Assembly (NCBI GenBank): GCA_003963145.1
Contig: RXJJ01000009.1
Location: 1 to 64,000 of the forward strand
Reading direction: 5' to 3'
Length of the DNA stretch: 64,000 bases
From: Bradyrhizobiaceae bacterium
GTDB taxonomy: Bacteria > Pseudomonadota > Alphaproteobacteria > Rhizobiales > Xanthobacteraceae
The position numbers were made by a program, and so were the translations under genes. The notes beneath the pieces were generated by a model that saw only the letters and a program-made list of their open reading frames with translations, was not told the DNA's origin and did no database searches. Below are positions 50,366-60,359 of this stretch, piece by piece (the first letter of the stretch is position 1; every line of letters begins with the position of its first letter).

Positions 50366-52111
50366 TTACCGGTTATCCTTCGATGCCGCAAGAATAAGGC
50401 GGTCGGACGGCGGCAGGTCGAAGCGCGGGGCGATCCCGAGCAGTGGCGCGATTCGGGCAATGACATTGCCCCCGGTTGGCACGGCGTTCCAGCCGGAGGT
50501 GATAAAACCGTGGGTTTCAGGGAGCGCCTGCGGCTCGTCCAGCATGACCAGCAGCTGGTATTTCGGGTTGTCGGCCGGCAGGATGGCGGTGAAAGCATTG
50601 AGCACGCGCTTCTTGGCATATTTGCCGTTGATGACCTTTTCAGCGGTGCCTGTCTTACCCCCGATATAATACCCTTTGACGTCAGCCTTCTTGGCGGTGC
50701 CGACTTCGGCGTTGAGGCGCATCAGGTAGCGCATCTTGTCGCTGGTTTCGGTCTTGATGACCTTGCGCGCCAGCGCCATGGCTTCGGCTTCGGTGCGCTT
50801 GAGAAAGGTCGGCGGAATGAGATAGCCGCCATTCACCAAGGCATCGATGCCCATCACCGCCTGCAGCGGCGCCACCGCCATGCCGTGACCGAACGCAATG
50901 GTGATGGTGTTGAGATCACTCCAGTGGCGCGGCAACAGCGGCGAGGCGCTTTCCGGCAATTCGGTGCGAAGGCGCGTCATCTGTCCCATCTTGGCGAGGA
51001 ACGCCTTGTGCGCCTCGACGCCTTGCTGAAGCGCGACGCGCGCTGCGCCGACGTTGGATGAGTAGGTGAAGACTTCCTTGATGTTGATGAAGCGGCCGAG
51101 CGGATGGTCGTCGTGAATCGTGAACTTGCCGTATTGCAGAGGCCCGCGGGCATCCACCGTCGAGTTCAGATTGATCTTGCCGGAATCCAGACCCATCGCC
51201 AGCGTGAAGGCCTTGAAGGTCGATCCCATTTCGTACACGCCCGTCGTCAGGCGGTTGATGCGGTCGGGATCGTTGGCCTCCTTGGGATTGTTCGGATCGA
51301 AGTCCGGCAATGAGACCATGGCGACGATCTCGCCGGTCCTGACATTTGAGACCAGACCCGATGCCGCCTTGGCGTGAAATTTGTCCTTGGCCTTGATGAG
51401 TTCATCGCGCAGCGCATGCTCGACACGCAAATCGACCGCGAGCTGGATCGGTTCCTGCTGCCGGTCGGTGGCGAAGCCCGCGCGGTGCAGATCGGCAAGG
51501 CCGTTGCCGTCGAGCCATTTCTCGATGCCGGCGATGCCCTGGTTGTCGATATTGACCAGACCGATCAGATGCGAAACTTCCGGCCCGGTCGGATAGACAC
51601 GCTTGTTCTCGCGCAAAAAACCGACGCCGGGCAGACCGAGCTTGAACACATCGCGCTGCTGCTGCGGCGTGAGCTCACGTTTGAGCCAGACAAAGCCCTT
51701 GCGCGACGACAGGCGGTCGCGCACTTCGCCGGCATCAAGATCGGGCAGCGTGCCGGTGAGAAGCTCGATAGCCTCGTCCTTGTCGATCAGCTTGCGCGGC
51801 TCGGCGAACAGCGAAGACGCCTTCACGTCGGTCGCGAGAATTTCGCCGTTGCGATCCAGGATATCTGGGCGCGCGGTGGCGATAGCATCCTGCGAGGAGG
51901 CGCGCCGCGTGCCATGGCTGTCGCCGATAATCGCATACATCATCAACCGTGCGGCGATGACCGCGAACACCATCGCGAAGGCGAGGATGGCGAGCCCGAC
52001 ACGCGCACGAGCCTTGGCGGCCCTGTCGACGTTGCGGCCATAGAGAAGCGTGCGGATCAGGCGCTGCCGCAGCGACTCTGAGGGTTTTCCGATGTGGATC
52101 ACGTGGGTCAC
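50366..52111 (-). CDS. ftsI: Septal transpeptidase FtsI (penicillin-binding protein 3)
   Basis: A 581-residue bitopic enzyme. One membrane helix (about 39-59) follows a basic cytoplasmic start, then the PBP dimerisation domain (from about 85). The transpeptidase domain has the active-site [14 protein letters not shown] (SxN) and GGKTGTAEK boxes. It cross-links septal peptidoglycan together with FtsW. The start overlaps the ftsL stop by four bases. Confidence 0.97.
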   Translation of the reverse strand: MTHVIHIGKPSESLRQRLIRTLLYGRNVDRAAKARARVGLAILAFAMVFAVIAARLMMYAIIGDSHGTRRASSQDAIATARPDILDRNGEILATDVKASSLFAEPRKLIDKDEAIELLTGTLPDLDAGEVRDRLSSRKGFVWLKRELTPQQQRDVFKLGLPGVGFLRENKRVYPTGPEVSHLIGLVNIDNQGIAGIEKWLDGNGLADLHRAGFATDRQQEPIQLAVDLRVEHALRDELIKAKDKFHAKAASGLVSNVRTGEIVAMVSLPDFDPNNPKEANDPDRINRLTTGVYEMGSTFKAFTLAMGLDSGKINLNSTVDARGPLQYGKFTIHDDHPLGRFINIKEVFTYSSNVGAARVALQQGVEAHKAFLAKMGQMTRLRTELPESASPLLPRHWSDLNTITIAFGHGMAVAPLQAVMGIDALVNGGYLIPPTFLKRTEAEAMALARKVIKTETSDKMRYLMRLNAEVGTAKKADVKGYYIGGKTGTAEKVINGKYAKKRVLNAFTAILPADNPKYQLLVMLDEPQALPETHGFITSGWNAVPTGGNVIARIAPLLGIAPRFDLPPSDRLILAASKDNR

Positions 52112-52500
52112 CGCGGCATCCCCTGCTTTGGCACGGAGCCGGTGGTGTCCGGAGCGGCATTATCGCCCGCAATCGTATCGATCATGGTACCGAGCGGGTC
52201 CGGATCGCCGGGTTTGGTAAAGCTCGGCGGACGCGGCGGCAGATTCTTCAGCTGATCGAACTGCGATGCGTCGATCGGCCTCAATGTGAGGTGACGTTCG
52301 GCAAGACCCTGCAGGCGGCGCGGCGATGTCAGCGTCGACCATTCGGCGCGCAGCGCCGCGATCTGGTTGCGTTCCTCGCGAATATCGGCGCGCAGGCGGA
52401 CGACACGTTCGGTCTGCACCGTCGATTCCATCTTGATGCGGTAGACATAGGCGGCCGCGACCACCAGCGAACAAATGACAAGGAAGTGGATGATCCTCAC
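52108..52500 (-). CDS. ftsL: Cell division protein FtsL
   Basis: A 130-residue bitopic protein with a short start, membrane helix (about 3-20, [18 protein letters not shown]), a periplasmic coiled coil (about 30-62, [20 protein letters not shown]) and an alphaproteobacterial Pro/Asp-rich tail that the E. coli protein lacks. It bridges FtsQ/B to FtsW/I. ATGA overlaps at both ends with ftsI and rsmH. Confidence 0.9.
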   Translation of the reverse strand: MRIIHFLVICSLVVAAAYVYRIKMESTVQTERVVRLRADIREERNQIAALRAEWSTLTSPRRLQGLAERHLTLRPIDASQFDQLKNLPPRPPSFTKPGDPDPLGTMIDTIAGDNAAPDTTGSVPKQGMPR

Positions 52501-53501
52501 GACCGCCCTCCCCTCATCACGCTCGCCAATGTCGGCCAGCCGAAGGGTTCGTCTTCAGGATATGCCAGAGCCTGCGTGCGCCGGGCGGCGCGCAGCTTCG
52601 CCGATCGCGCGCGCGGGTTGGCCGCGACTTCGGCTTCACTTGCGACTACCGGACGCTTGGTCAAAATCTCGAAACTTGGTTCGACCCTCCGGGCTTCGGG
52701 CAAGTGACGCGAGCCGCCGCCGCCCTTCGCCCGCTCGTTGAGAAAATTCTTCACGATGCGGTCTTCGAGCGAATGGAATGTCACCACCACCAGACGGCCG
52801 TCCGGCTTCAGCACATGTTCGGAGGCCGTCAGCGCGGTCCGCAATTCGTCGAGTTCTTCATTGACGAAAATCCGCAAACCCTGAAACGTCCGCGTCGCCG
52901 GATGAATTTCACCGGGCTTGGCGCGCACCACGCGGGCGACGATGTCGGCCAATGCCCTGGTGGTCGTGATCGGTGCTTCGGTCCGCGCCTTAACAATGGC
53001 CCGTGCGACGGCGCGTGAGTGACGTTCCTCGCCGAAGATATAGATGACGTTGGCAAGATCGGCTTCCGAGGCTTTCGCAACCACATCGGCGGCGGACGGT
53101 CCGTCCGATCCCATCCGCATGTCGAGCGGCCCGTCATTGCGGAACGAGAAACCGCGTTCGGCGCGGTCGAGCTGCATCGACGACACGCCGATATCCATGA
53201 CGACGCCATCGACCTTGCCGCCGGCCTGCGCGGCACAGATCGCCTCGAGATTGGAAAAGCGATCCTCCACCAGCGTGAGACGACCCTTAAAGCGATCGAC
53301 CAGGTCGAACCCGCCTGCAATGGCGGTGCGATCGCGATCGATGCCGATCACACGCGTGCCGGGTACATCGAGAATAGCGCGGCTGTAGCCGCCGGCGCCG
53401 AATGTCGCGTCCACATAAAGAGCGCCATCATGCGGAGCCAGAAAGTTCACAGCCTCCTGGCCGAGAACGGGGATATGGCGTGCGTCTGTGCGTGCGATCA
53501 T
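52497..53501 (-). CDS. rsmH: 16S rRNA (cytosine-1402-N4) methyltransferase, first gene of the dcw cluster
   Basis: This 334-residue SAM enzyme (formerly MraW) has [14 protein letters not shown] as motif [20 protein letters not shown] and the C-terminal [19 protein letters not shown] 53501 is chosen over ATG 53540 because GAGGGAGCA lies about ten bases upstream and [14 protein letters not shown] matches the family start. The 202 bases before it hold no mraZ gene. A palindromic TCCTTAAGGA and GATAAT-like boxes around 53625-53645 might be promoter elements. Confidence 0.95.
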   Translation of the reverse strand: MIARTDARHIPVLGQEAVNFLAPHDGALYVDATFGAGGYSRAILDVPGTRVIGIDRDRTAIAGGFDLVDRFKGRLTLVEDRFSNLEAICAAQAGGKVDGVVMDIGVSSMQLDRAERGFSFRNDGPLDMRMGSDGPSAADVVAKASEADLANVIYIFGEERHSRAVARAIVKARTEAPITTTRALADIVARVVRAKPGEIHPATRTFQGLRIFVNEELDELRTALTASEHVLKPDGRLVVVTFHSLEDRIVKNFLNERAKGGGGSRHLPEARRVEPSFEILTKRPVVASEAEVAANPRARSAKLRAARRTQALAYPEDEPFGWPTLASVMRGGRS

Positions 53502-53742
53502 CCCGCGTCGTGCTCCCTCGGCAAGACTGGCAGTCCGCATGAAATTTGATGGTCTGCCATGGGAGTTCGAGCACCAATGGAACCGCGGATGGCGCGAATT
53601 TGGGCGCGATTCTTCACCCTTTAGTAGCGGTAATTATCCTTAAGGAATCGTTGACGGACCGGAAATAGCCGCCCGCATGAAGCACCCGGCGGTTCAATCC
53701 ATTTTCAGCCGGATTGGCTGGTAAGCCGGCTTGAAATCACCC

Positions 53743-54663
53743 TCAACGGGATTGCCGGAACTGTCCTGGTGTTGCACCGACCAGCCGCCTGAAAACGGTT
53801 GAAAGGTGACTCTGGCTGGAAAATCCGGTTTCCAGCGCGATGTTCACCACCGAGGTGTCGGTGGCAAGTAGCAAATGCTTGGCGCGTTCAAGCCGGCGCG
53901 TCAGGACGTATTGGTGGATGGTTAATCCAAACACCTCGCGGAAAGATCGCGTGAGGGCCTGCGGAGACAGGCCTGCCTCGCGGGCGAGGCTCGCGATGTC
54001 AAGATTCTCGCCGAGATGCGCCTCGATATACTCCGGCAAACGCCGCAACGCGGGCGTGTCGGCGACAAGCATCGAATCGGCTTTCGCCACAGAGCCGGTC
54101 TGCCGTTGCAGCAGATGAAGAATGAGCGCGTTGACCAGACCGTCGACATACAAATTCGAGACGCCTGTCTCCGGCGCTTGAACCGCCTGCAGAAGCGACA
54201 GCGCGATCTGCTCCATGAACGGATCGTTCGACCCGAGGCTGAGCTCGAGTGCGACACTGTCTTGCGCCTGGCTTGATGCCGCGCGGGCTAATTCATCGAT
54301 CAACTCCTGTCGAAGATACAGCATCAGCATGTCCGACGATCCGTGCCGCAGCCAATCCATCCCTTCATGAGCGGGAAGAATGAAAAACTCGCGCGGACGG
54401 ATCGTGGCCTGTTCGATCTGCCCGGTGTTTTCGAGACGGCGGTAAAGATAAGCGGGACGGTGCAGGCAATATGCGAGACAAGGATGGCCGGTCGATTGCA
54501 ACGATCCCGACCAGCTGTTGACTTGGGCCAGCGCGGCGTAGACGTTTTTCCAGCCCCGGCCGGCGCTTTCGATCAGCAGGGTGTTCATCGGCATGTACGC
54601 GATCTTGTGAGTATCGCTTACGCCGAGTTCAGCCTCGAATTTCTGGGTCTGAGGAAACTGCAT
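53743..54663 (-). CDS. AraC family transcriptional regulator
   Basis: A 306-residue regulator. The N-terminal sensing domain (about 30-180) is of the AraC-binding-like type with LRHGSSDMLMLYLRQ. The C-terminal double helix-turn-helix (about 200-303) has LDIASLAREAGLSPQALTRS, then FREVFGLTIHQYVLTRRLER and the signature IALETGFSSQSHLSTVFRR. It is divergent from the MHS transporter and probably activates it and the cupin gene. ATG 54663 is chosen; the longer frame from 54870 would run across the regulatory gap. Confidence 0.9.
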   Translation of the reverse strand: MQFPQTQKFEAELGVSDTHKIAYMPMNTLLIESAGRGWKNVYAALAQVNSWSGSLQSTGHPCLAYCLHRPAYLYRRLENTGQIEQATIRPREFFILPAHEGMDWLRHGSSDMLMLYLRQELIDELARAASSQAQDSVALELSLGSNDPFMEQIALSLLQAVQAPETGVSNLYVDGLVNALILHLLQRQTGSVAKADSMLVADTPALRRLPEYIEAHLGENLDIASLAREAGLSPQALTRSFREVFGLTIHQYVLTRRLERAKHLLLATDTSVVNIALETGFSSQSHLSTVFRRLVGATPGQFRQSR

Positions 54664-54748
54664 TTCTTTCGTCCAGGCGCATGTTTTTCGCGCCAGCGCA
54701 GGTTTCCGAATTTGATCACACCCAAGTTTTTTTTGAAAGAACAAGAAT

Positions 54749-54795
54749 TGTTGGATCGCTAGCTTTCGAGAGAGTTCGCAAAAGCCGATCCAACA
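54749..54795. promoter_or_regulatory. Spaced inverted repeat in the AraC/MHS intergenic region
   Basis: Perfect 10-base arms TGTTGGATCG (54749-54758) and CGATCCAACA (54786-54795) with a 27-base spacer, in an AT-rich stretch between the divergent genes. It may be a looped AraC-family site or a transcript hairpin. The regulator assignment is by position only. Confidence 0.5.
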
Positions 54796-54918
54796 AACAG
54801 GCAAATGATCGCCGGTTGAGCAGGTTTTGCAGTTCAAATGTGCAGAGGCCAACAAAATTCGTTGGTTCATCCGCTGCCCGGAACAATGTTTGAAACACAG
54901 TTCAAAGCGAGGAATGAA

Positions 54919-56607
54919 ATGGTGAGCATTACGATGTCCACGTCAGCGCAAGCCGCCCCGACGGACAATGTCCCGCATCAGGGCCTCACGCGTGAAGAAT
55001 TCAAGATCATCAGCGCATCGTGCGTCGGAACGGTGATCGAGTGGTATGACTTCATACTTTTCGGTGCAATTGCGCCCGTCATCGGCAAGCAGTTTTTCGC
55101 AAGCACCAATCCCACAACCGGACTGATCTTCGCGCTGCTCGCGTTCTCCGCGGCGTTCATCATCCGCCCGTTCGGCGCGATCGTGTTTGGCCGTATCGGC
55201 GACCTGATCGGCAGGAAATATACGTTTCTGATAACGATCCTGATCATGGGCTTGTCGACATTTGCGGTCGGCCTGCTGCCGACCTATGCCAGCATCGGTA
55301 TCGCCGCTCCCTGCATTCTTATCGCAATGCGCCTGCTGCAGGGTCTCGCCATCGGCGGCGAGTATGGCGGCGCGGCGGTGTTCGTTGCCGAACATTCACC
55401 CGACGGCAAGCGCGGTCTTTATACGTCATGGATTCAGACAACCGGAACGCTCGGTGTCTTCCTCTCGCTGTTCGCCATCTTCGTCACGCGCTCTTACTTC
55501 GGAGAGCAGGCACTGGCCGACTGGGCCTGGCGCCTGCCGTTCCTGGTCTCGATCCTGCTTCTGGCAATTTCTGTATGGATGCGACTTGCGATGCAGGAGT
55601 CGCCGGTATTTCTCCAGATGAAGGCCGAAGGCCGCCAGTCGAACGCGCCGATCAGTGAGGCGTTCGGCCAATGGAAAAATCTTAAAATCGTGATCGTCGC
55701 GTTCGTGCTGTCCGCCGGCTTCGGCGTGATCTGGTACACGACACAACTCTACACGCTGATCTTCATGACCCAGACGCTGAAGATCGATGGCTGGACCGCC
55801 AATCTGATTGTGATGTTGTCACTGCTGCTCGCAACGCCATTTTTTGTGGCGTTCGGCTGGTTGTCCGACAAAATCGGACGCAAGAAGGTGATCCTGTCGG
55901 GGATTTTCCTCGCCGCCCTCGCGCTGTTCCCGACCTTCAAAGCGATGACCCATTTCGCCAATCCCGCGCTGGAGCGCGCCGTTGCATCTTCGCCCGTGAC
56001 AGTGATCGCCGACCCGGCTGATTGCCAGTTTCAGTTCAATCTGACCGGAACTTCGAAATTCACCTCGTCGTGCGACGTTGCGAAAGCCAAGCTGGTCTCG
56101 CTCGGCGTCAGCTACCGCAATGAAGCAGGCGCGAGCGGCCAGCCTGCGAGTATCCGGATCGGAAATACGGTCATCCCCTCCATCGACATCGCCCAGCTCT
56201 CCAAGGAAGACGGCGTCAAGCAGATGGCTGCGTTTTCGAGCGCCGTAACGAAGGCGATCGCGGATGCCGGCTATCCGTCAAAAGCCGACCCGGCCCAGGT
56301 GAATGTGCCGATGCTGTTGGCATTGAACTTCATGCTGGTTTTCCTGCTCGCGGTTGCCTACGGCCCCGTCCCCGCGCTTTTGGTCGAACTGTTCCCCACT
56401 CGCATCCGCTATTCGTCACTGTCGCTGCCCTACCATCTGGGGACCGGCTGGTTTGGCGGCATGGTCCCGACCATCGCCGTCGCGATGGTCGCCTACACCG
56501 GCAACATTTACTTCGGACTGTGGTTTCCGGTCGCCGTGGCGCTGTTCGCGGTCACCGTGAACTTCTTCTGCCTCCGCGAAACCAATGGAACTGACATCAA
56601 GGCTTGA
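54919..56607 (+). CDS. MHS family MFS transporter with an extra periplasmic domain
   Basis: A 562-residue inner-membrane symporter of the metabolite:H+ symporter group. MFS motifs include FGRIGDLIGRKYTFL, GLAIGGEYGGAAVFVAEHSP and GWLSDKIGRKKVIL. Most MHS proteins have about 430-450 residues; this one carries about 115 additional residues (about 345-460) between two late helices, with C369 and C385 that could pair. GCGAGGA five bases upstream supports ATG 54919. It heads a two-gene unit with the cupin gene. The substrate is unknown; organic acids or compatible solutes are typical. Confidence 0.88.
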   Translation: MVSITMSTSAQAAPTDNVPHQGLTREEFKIISASCVGTVIEWYDFILFGAIAPVIGKQFFASTNPTTGLIFALLAFSAAFIIRPFGAIVFGRIGDLIGRKYTFLITILIMGLSTFAVGLLPTYASIGIAAPCILIAMRLLQGLAIGGEYGGAAVFVAEHSPDGKRGLYTSWIQTTGTLGVFLSLFAIFVTRSYFGEQALADWAWRLPFLVSILLLAISVWMRLAMQESPVFLQMKAEGRQSNAPISEAFGQWKNLKIVIVAFVLSAGFGVIWYTTQLYTLIFMTQTLKIDGWTANLIVMLSLLLATPFFVAFGWLSDKIGRKKVILSGIFLAALALFPTFKAMTHFANPALERAVASSPVTVIADPADCQFQFNLTGTSKFTSSCDVAKAKLVSLGVSYRNEAGASGQPASIRIGNTVIPSIDIAQLSKEDGVKQMAAFSSAVTKAIADAGYPSKADPAQVNVPMLLALNFMLVFLLAVAYGPVPALLVELFPTRIRYSSLSLPYHLGTGWFGGMVPTIAVAMVAYTGNIYFGLWFPVAVALFAVTVNFFCLRETNGTDIKA

Positions 56608-56611
56608 TCCC

Positions 56612-57061
56612 ATGACACTCCATCAACGCAAGAAACCCGACGCCATGTTCAAAAAAATCGCTGTGACTCCTGAGGAAGTCGACACCATCGTCTCGAGCTG
56701 GACCACAGCCAAGACACTCTGCGACCCGGAACAAACTGGCGGCAACATCAGTGCTGTCGCGCTCTACTTCAAACCGGGTCAGGGCCATGCGCGTCACAAT
56801 CATCCCGAAACCGAGCAGCTGATCTATGTGATATCGGGCAAAGGCGAGATGATGATCGAGGAACCGGATGGAACCCAGATCAAGCAGACGATCACCGGTG
56901 GAAGTCTGGTCAATATTCCCAAGGGCGCCTATCACTCGACGTTCAACACCGGTTGGGAAGCGTTACGTGTTTTCGCGGTCTATTCGCCTCCCGGACCGGA
57001 ATCGGTGATGCGCAATTCGCCCGAGTTCACGATTTTTCCACCGGGTGAAGTGCCTCGCTAA
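56612..57061 (+). CDS. Single-domain cupin protein
   Basis: A 149-residue beta-barrel protein. The cupin metal motif is visible in KPGQGHARHNHPETEQLIYV (HxH, then E), with the second motif near GSLVNIPKGAYHSTFN. It starts five bases after the transporter stop, so the pair is cotranscribed. It might be a small dioxygenase, isomerase or sensor for the transported compound. ATG 56612 is used; ATG 56645 is possible. A terminator follows. Confidence 0.82.
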   Translation: MTLHQRKKPDAMFKKIAVTPEEVDTIVSSWTTAKTLCDPEQTGGNISAVALYFKPGQGHARHNHPETEQLIYVISGKGEMMIEEPDGTQIKQTITGGSLVNIPKGAYHSTFNTGWEALRVFAVYSPPGPESVMRNSPEFTIFPPGEVPR

Positions 57062-57087
57062 CGGCAACAGTATATTCCGAAAAAATG

Positions 57088-57116
57088 CGCCGTCCGAAAT
57101 TTCGGACGGCGTTTTT
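57088..57116 (+). terminator. Intrinsic terminator of the MHS-cupin operon
   Basis: A perfect 24-base self-complementary stem (57088-57099 with 57100-57111) followed by TTTTT and preceded by an A-run. Confidence 0.92.
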
Positions 57117-57346
57117 GTCGGCTATCAAAGCATCGGCACAGACGTCACAAGTTCGGGTGTGGATAAATCCGGTTCCATCCGGAGATTGAATTGCTCGTGA
57201 CGGTTCATGACGAAATAGTGACAGCAGTATCAGGGTGCCGCCGCTCTCCTGCCTGGATTGGTTGTCAAATGTCGTTTTCACCAGCCTTCGCCGAACCGCC
57301 CCGTGCAGCGGCGCGCGTTCCGCATCGTCCAGGATTCAAGAGCGAC

Positions 57347-58141
57347 ATGAGTTTTCTGCCGGATTCGTCCGTCGTCTCCGACGTGACGCCGTCGGCCAAT
57401 TTCAACGACCGCAAGAACGGCCGTGCGCCCGACATGATCGTACTGCACTACACCGGCATGGCCGACGCTGAGAGCGCGATCTCGCGTCTGTATACTGCGG
57501 GCACCGAAGTGTCCGCCCATTACGTCGTGCTGGAGGATGGCGGCATCGTGCAATGCGTGAAGGAGAGTTTGCGGGCCTGGCACGCCGGTTCTTCGTCATG
57601 GGCGGGCGAAACCGATATCAATTCCGCCTCCATCGGAATCGAGATCGTCAATCGCGGCCACGATCTTGGCTATCCGGATTTTCCGCTGCGCCAGATCGCA
57701 GCCGTGATTGCACTGTGCAAGGGTATCTCGCTGCGGCGAAATATCCCGAAACATCGCGTGCTGGCGCATTCGGATATCGCCCCCGGACGCAAGAAGGATC
57801 CCGGCGAGAAATTTCCCTGGCGGTTGCTTGCGGATTCCGGCGTCGGGCACTGGGTCGAGCCCGCGCCCATCGTCCGCAGTGAAAGCAAGATGCTCGGCGC
57901 CAGCGGCGATGAAGTGATGTCACTCCAGCGCGCGTTGGCCAATTACGGCTATGACGTGCGGCCATCGGGACAGTATGACGGCATGACAATGGATGCGGTG
58001 GCGGCCTTCCAGCGTCACTTCCGTCCCGACCGCGTGGACGGCGTGGCGGATTACTCCACACTGGCGACGTTGCGCCAGCTTCTGGAAACAATCCCGGCCG
58101 AAACCGGCAAGCCGGATTTGCTTCACCATCTCGCCTTTTAA
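57347..58141 (+). CDS. N-acetylmuramoyl-L-alanine amidase (Amidase_2) with peptidoglycan-binding domain
   Basis: A 264-residue zinc amidase of the AmiD/AmpD type. The Amidase_2 domain (about 20-170) has zinc ligands in MIVLHYTGM and HRVLAHSDIAPGRKKDPGE. A C-terminal PG_binding_1 domain (about 190-250) has GDEVMSLQRALANYGYDV and AVAAFQRHFRP. No clear signal peptide follows ATG 57347, so an AmpD-like cytoplasmic recycling role is as likely as wall hydrolysis. Upstream in-frame ATG codons (57269, 57191) exist. It is 60 bases before rnpB. Confidence 0.88.
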   Translation: MSFLPDSSVVSDVTPSANFNDRKNGRAPDMIVLHYTGMADAESAISRLYTAGTEVSAHYVVLEDGGIVQCVKESLRAWHAGSSSWAGETDINSASIGIEIVNRGHDLGYPDFPLRQIAAVIALCKGISLRRNIPKHRVLAHSDIAPGRKKDPGEKFPWRLLADSGVGHWVEPAPIVRSESKMLGASGDEVMSLQRALANYGYDVRPSGQYDGMTMDAVAAFQRHFRPDRVDGVADYSTLATLRQLLETIPAETGKPDLLHHLAF

Positions 58142-58200
58142 CCGCTGCCACCTGCGCTCCACGCCTTGACGCATCGCGCCGCAGACGTCATGTCATCGGT

Positions 58201-58619
58201 GTCAGTCGGCCGGACGGCCGCTCTCGCAAGGATCGAAAGGTCGCGGGGGAGGAAAGTCCGGGCTCCATCGACATACGGTGCCGGATAACGTCCGGCGGGG
58301 GCGACCCCAGGGACAGTGCCACAGAGAACGAACCGCCTTTGTTTCGATAAAGGTAAGGGTGAAAAGGTGCGGTAAGAGCGCACCGGATGTCCGGCAACGG
58401 AGATCGCATGGCAAACCCCACCGGGAGCAAGACCGAATAGGGACGGCATAGCGGCAAGTTCGTTTTCGAACGATAACTCCGCGGGGCGATGTCAGGCTCG
58501 CTGTCCGGGTAGGTTGCTTGAGGCGCGGGGTAACTCGCGTCCCAGAGGAATGGCCGTCACGTCTTGAACGGTGCGAACCATTCAGGGCCCTACAGAACCC
58601 GGCTTACAGGCTGGCTGAC
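58201..58619 (+). ncRNA. rnpB: RNase P RNA, bacterial type A
   Basis: The catalytic RNA of tRNA 5' processing. The conserved GAGGAAAGTCCGGGCTCC block lies at about 58249-58266, the ACAGAG and GAGCAAGACCGAATA-type elements follow, and the 3' core TACAGAACCCGGCTTACAG is at about 58591-58609. The ends pair as helix P1 (58201-58211 with 58609-58619), which sets the boundaries to within a few bases. Confidence 0.96.
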
Positions 58620-58669
58620 GACCGCATGAACACGCAATTAAACCGGCGTGAACTGTCATGTGGACCAAT

Positions 58670-58701
58670 GAGGGGTCCGGCGCGAACACGCCGGACCCCT
58701 C
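58670..58701. terminator. Hairpin between convergent rnpB and emrB-like gene
   Basis: A perfect 13-base stem (58670-58682 with 58689-58701), six-base loop. The T-tract is weak on both strands. By position it could end both transcripts. Confidence 0.6.
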
Positions 58702-58721
58702 TCCATTTCCGGATCGAGAAT

Positions 58722-60320
58722 CTAGTGCGCGCCGCCGCCCGCGCCGGCGCCCGCCTTCGGCTTGTTGACGAACACCACGAGGATGCTGAGCCCGACATAG
58801 AAGAATGTCAGCATGTAAAACGCATCGCCGAACGCCATCACCGTCGCCTGCCGGTGCGCGATCATCGACAGTTCCTTCAGCGCCATCATCGCCGCATCGC
58901 CCATACCCTGAAATTTCTGCGTCAGCGTGTTGAGCAAATCGACCGCGGCGGCGCTGCCCCAGTTCATCCGGTCATGCAGGCGATCAATGTGAAAATCCGT
59001 TCTGTCGTTGAGAACTTCATTGATGAGAGCAAGTCCGACCGCGCCGCCAAGATTACGCGTCAGGTTGAAGAGGCCGGAGGCGTTCTTCATCATCGAGGGC
59101 GCCAGCGTGCCGAGCGCGATGTTGTTGACCGGGATCATCGCCAGCATGATGCCGACGCCGCGGAAGATCTGCGGCCACAAGAGTTCGTAGAAATCGAAAT
59201 CGCGGGTAATCCACGTCATCTGCCAGGTGCTGGCGGCGAAGATCAGAAGTCCGGCCGCGATCATGTAGCGCGGATCGAGCCGCGTCATCAGCCGGCCGGC
59301 CAGCGGCGCCGCCACGAACATCGCAAGACCCGACACGAACATGGTCTCGCCGATCATCACCGGGCTATAGCCGCGCACCTCGGCGAGATAGCGCGGATAC
59401 ATATAAGTCATGCCATAAAGGCCGATGCCGACGCAGAACGAGAAGATGCTGCCGATGGCGAAGTTGCGGTTGGTGAAGGCGCGGATATCGACGATCGGCT
59501 CTTTCGCGGTCAGCACGCGCCAGAAGAACAGCACCGTGGACACCGCGCAGATCATGCCCATGATCGCGACGGACTCGTCCTGGAACCACTGATATTGCGG
59601 CCCCTCTTCCAGCACATATTCCATTGCGCCGAGAAAGCCCGCCATCGTAATGAGGCCGAACCAGTCGAAATGATCGAGCAGCGCCAGATTCGGCTCGTCG
59701 AAATCGACCAGCGCCAGCACGCCGAGCGTGACGCCGATGCCGGGCAGCACGTTGATGAAGAAAAGCCAGTGCCACGACATCACGTCGGTGATGTAGCCGC
59801 CCACCGTCGGGCCGATGGTCGGCGCGAGCGTCGCGACAAGGCCGATCACGGGCGTGACGATCGGCAGCTTGCTGCGCGGGAAGATCGTATAGGCGGAGGC
59901 GAACACCGTCGGGATCATGCCCGCGCCGAGAAAGCCCTGCACCGCGCGCCACAGGATCATCTGATCGATGTCGGAGGTCAGGCCGCACATGAAGCTCGCG
60001 CCGGTAAAGCCGGCGGCGGACATCGCGAACAGGATGCGGGTGCCGAACGCGCGGGACAGGAAGCCCGACAGCGGAATCGCGATGACCTCGGCGATCAGAT
60101 AGGCGGTCTGCACCCACGACACTTCGGTGGAGGACGCGGACAGCCCGGCCTGAATGTCGGAGAGCGATGCGGAGACGATCTGAATGTCCAGGATCGACAT
60201 GAACATGCCGAACACCATGATGACAAACGCGATCATCCGCTTCGGATCGACCGCTTCCTCGGAAGCAGCCACCGAAGGCGCGGGAATATCGGCCGGTCCT
60301 GTTACTGTTGTGGAGGACAT
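58722..60320 (-). CDS. DHA2-family MFS multidrug exporter, EmrB type
   Basis: A 532-residue inner-membrane protein with 14 predicted helices. The start FVIMVFGMFMSILDIQIVSA is the DHA2 helix-1 motif, WVQTAYLIAEVIAIPLSGFL is helix 2, and GLVATLAPTIGPTVGGYITD is the DHA2 antiporter motif C. It is the pump of a tripartite system; the membrane-fusion partner is encoded 39 bases upstream. It is under the TetR regulator divergent from the pair (inference from the operator). Confidence 0.93.
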   Translation of the reverse strand: MSSTTVTGPADIPAPSVAASEEAVDPKRMIAFVIMVFGMFMSILDIQIVSASLSDIQAGLSASSTEVSWVQTAYLIAEVIAIPLSGFLSRAFGTRILFAMSAAGFTGASFMCGLTSDIDQMILWRAVQGFLGAGMIPTVFASAYTIFPRSKLPIVTPVIGLVATLAPTIGPTVGGYITDVMSWHWLFFINVLPGIGVTLGVLALVDFDEPNLALLDHFDWFGLITMAGFLGAMEYVLEEGPQYQWFQDESVAIMGMICAVSTVLFFWRVLTAKEPIVDIRAFTNRNFAIGSIFSFCVGIGLYGMTYMYPRYLAEVRGYSPVMIGETMFVSGLAMFVAAPLAGRLMTRLDPRYMIAAGLLIFAASTWQMTWITRDFDFYELLWPQIFRGVGIMLAMIPVNNIALGTLAPSMMKNASGLFNLTRNLGGAVGLALINEVLNDRTDFHIDRLHDRMNWGSAAAVDLLNTLTQKFQGMGDAAMMALKELSMIAHRQATVMAFGDAFYMLTFFYVGLSILVVFVNKPKAGAGAGGGAH

Positions 60321-60359
60321 GACGTGCCTCGCCCGATGGCGCTTAGCGCCGCCGCGCTC

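Noticed and set aside
53704..53728. Intrinsic terminator after the AraC gene
   Set aside because: The hairpin has a bulge and no T-tract, so it is too weak to annotate.
53541..53742. CtrA binding site upstream of rsmH (TTAAGGATAATTA on the minus strand)
   Set aside because: The spacing and half-sites do not match TTAA-N7-TTAA well enough; left as unassigned promoter sequence.
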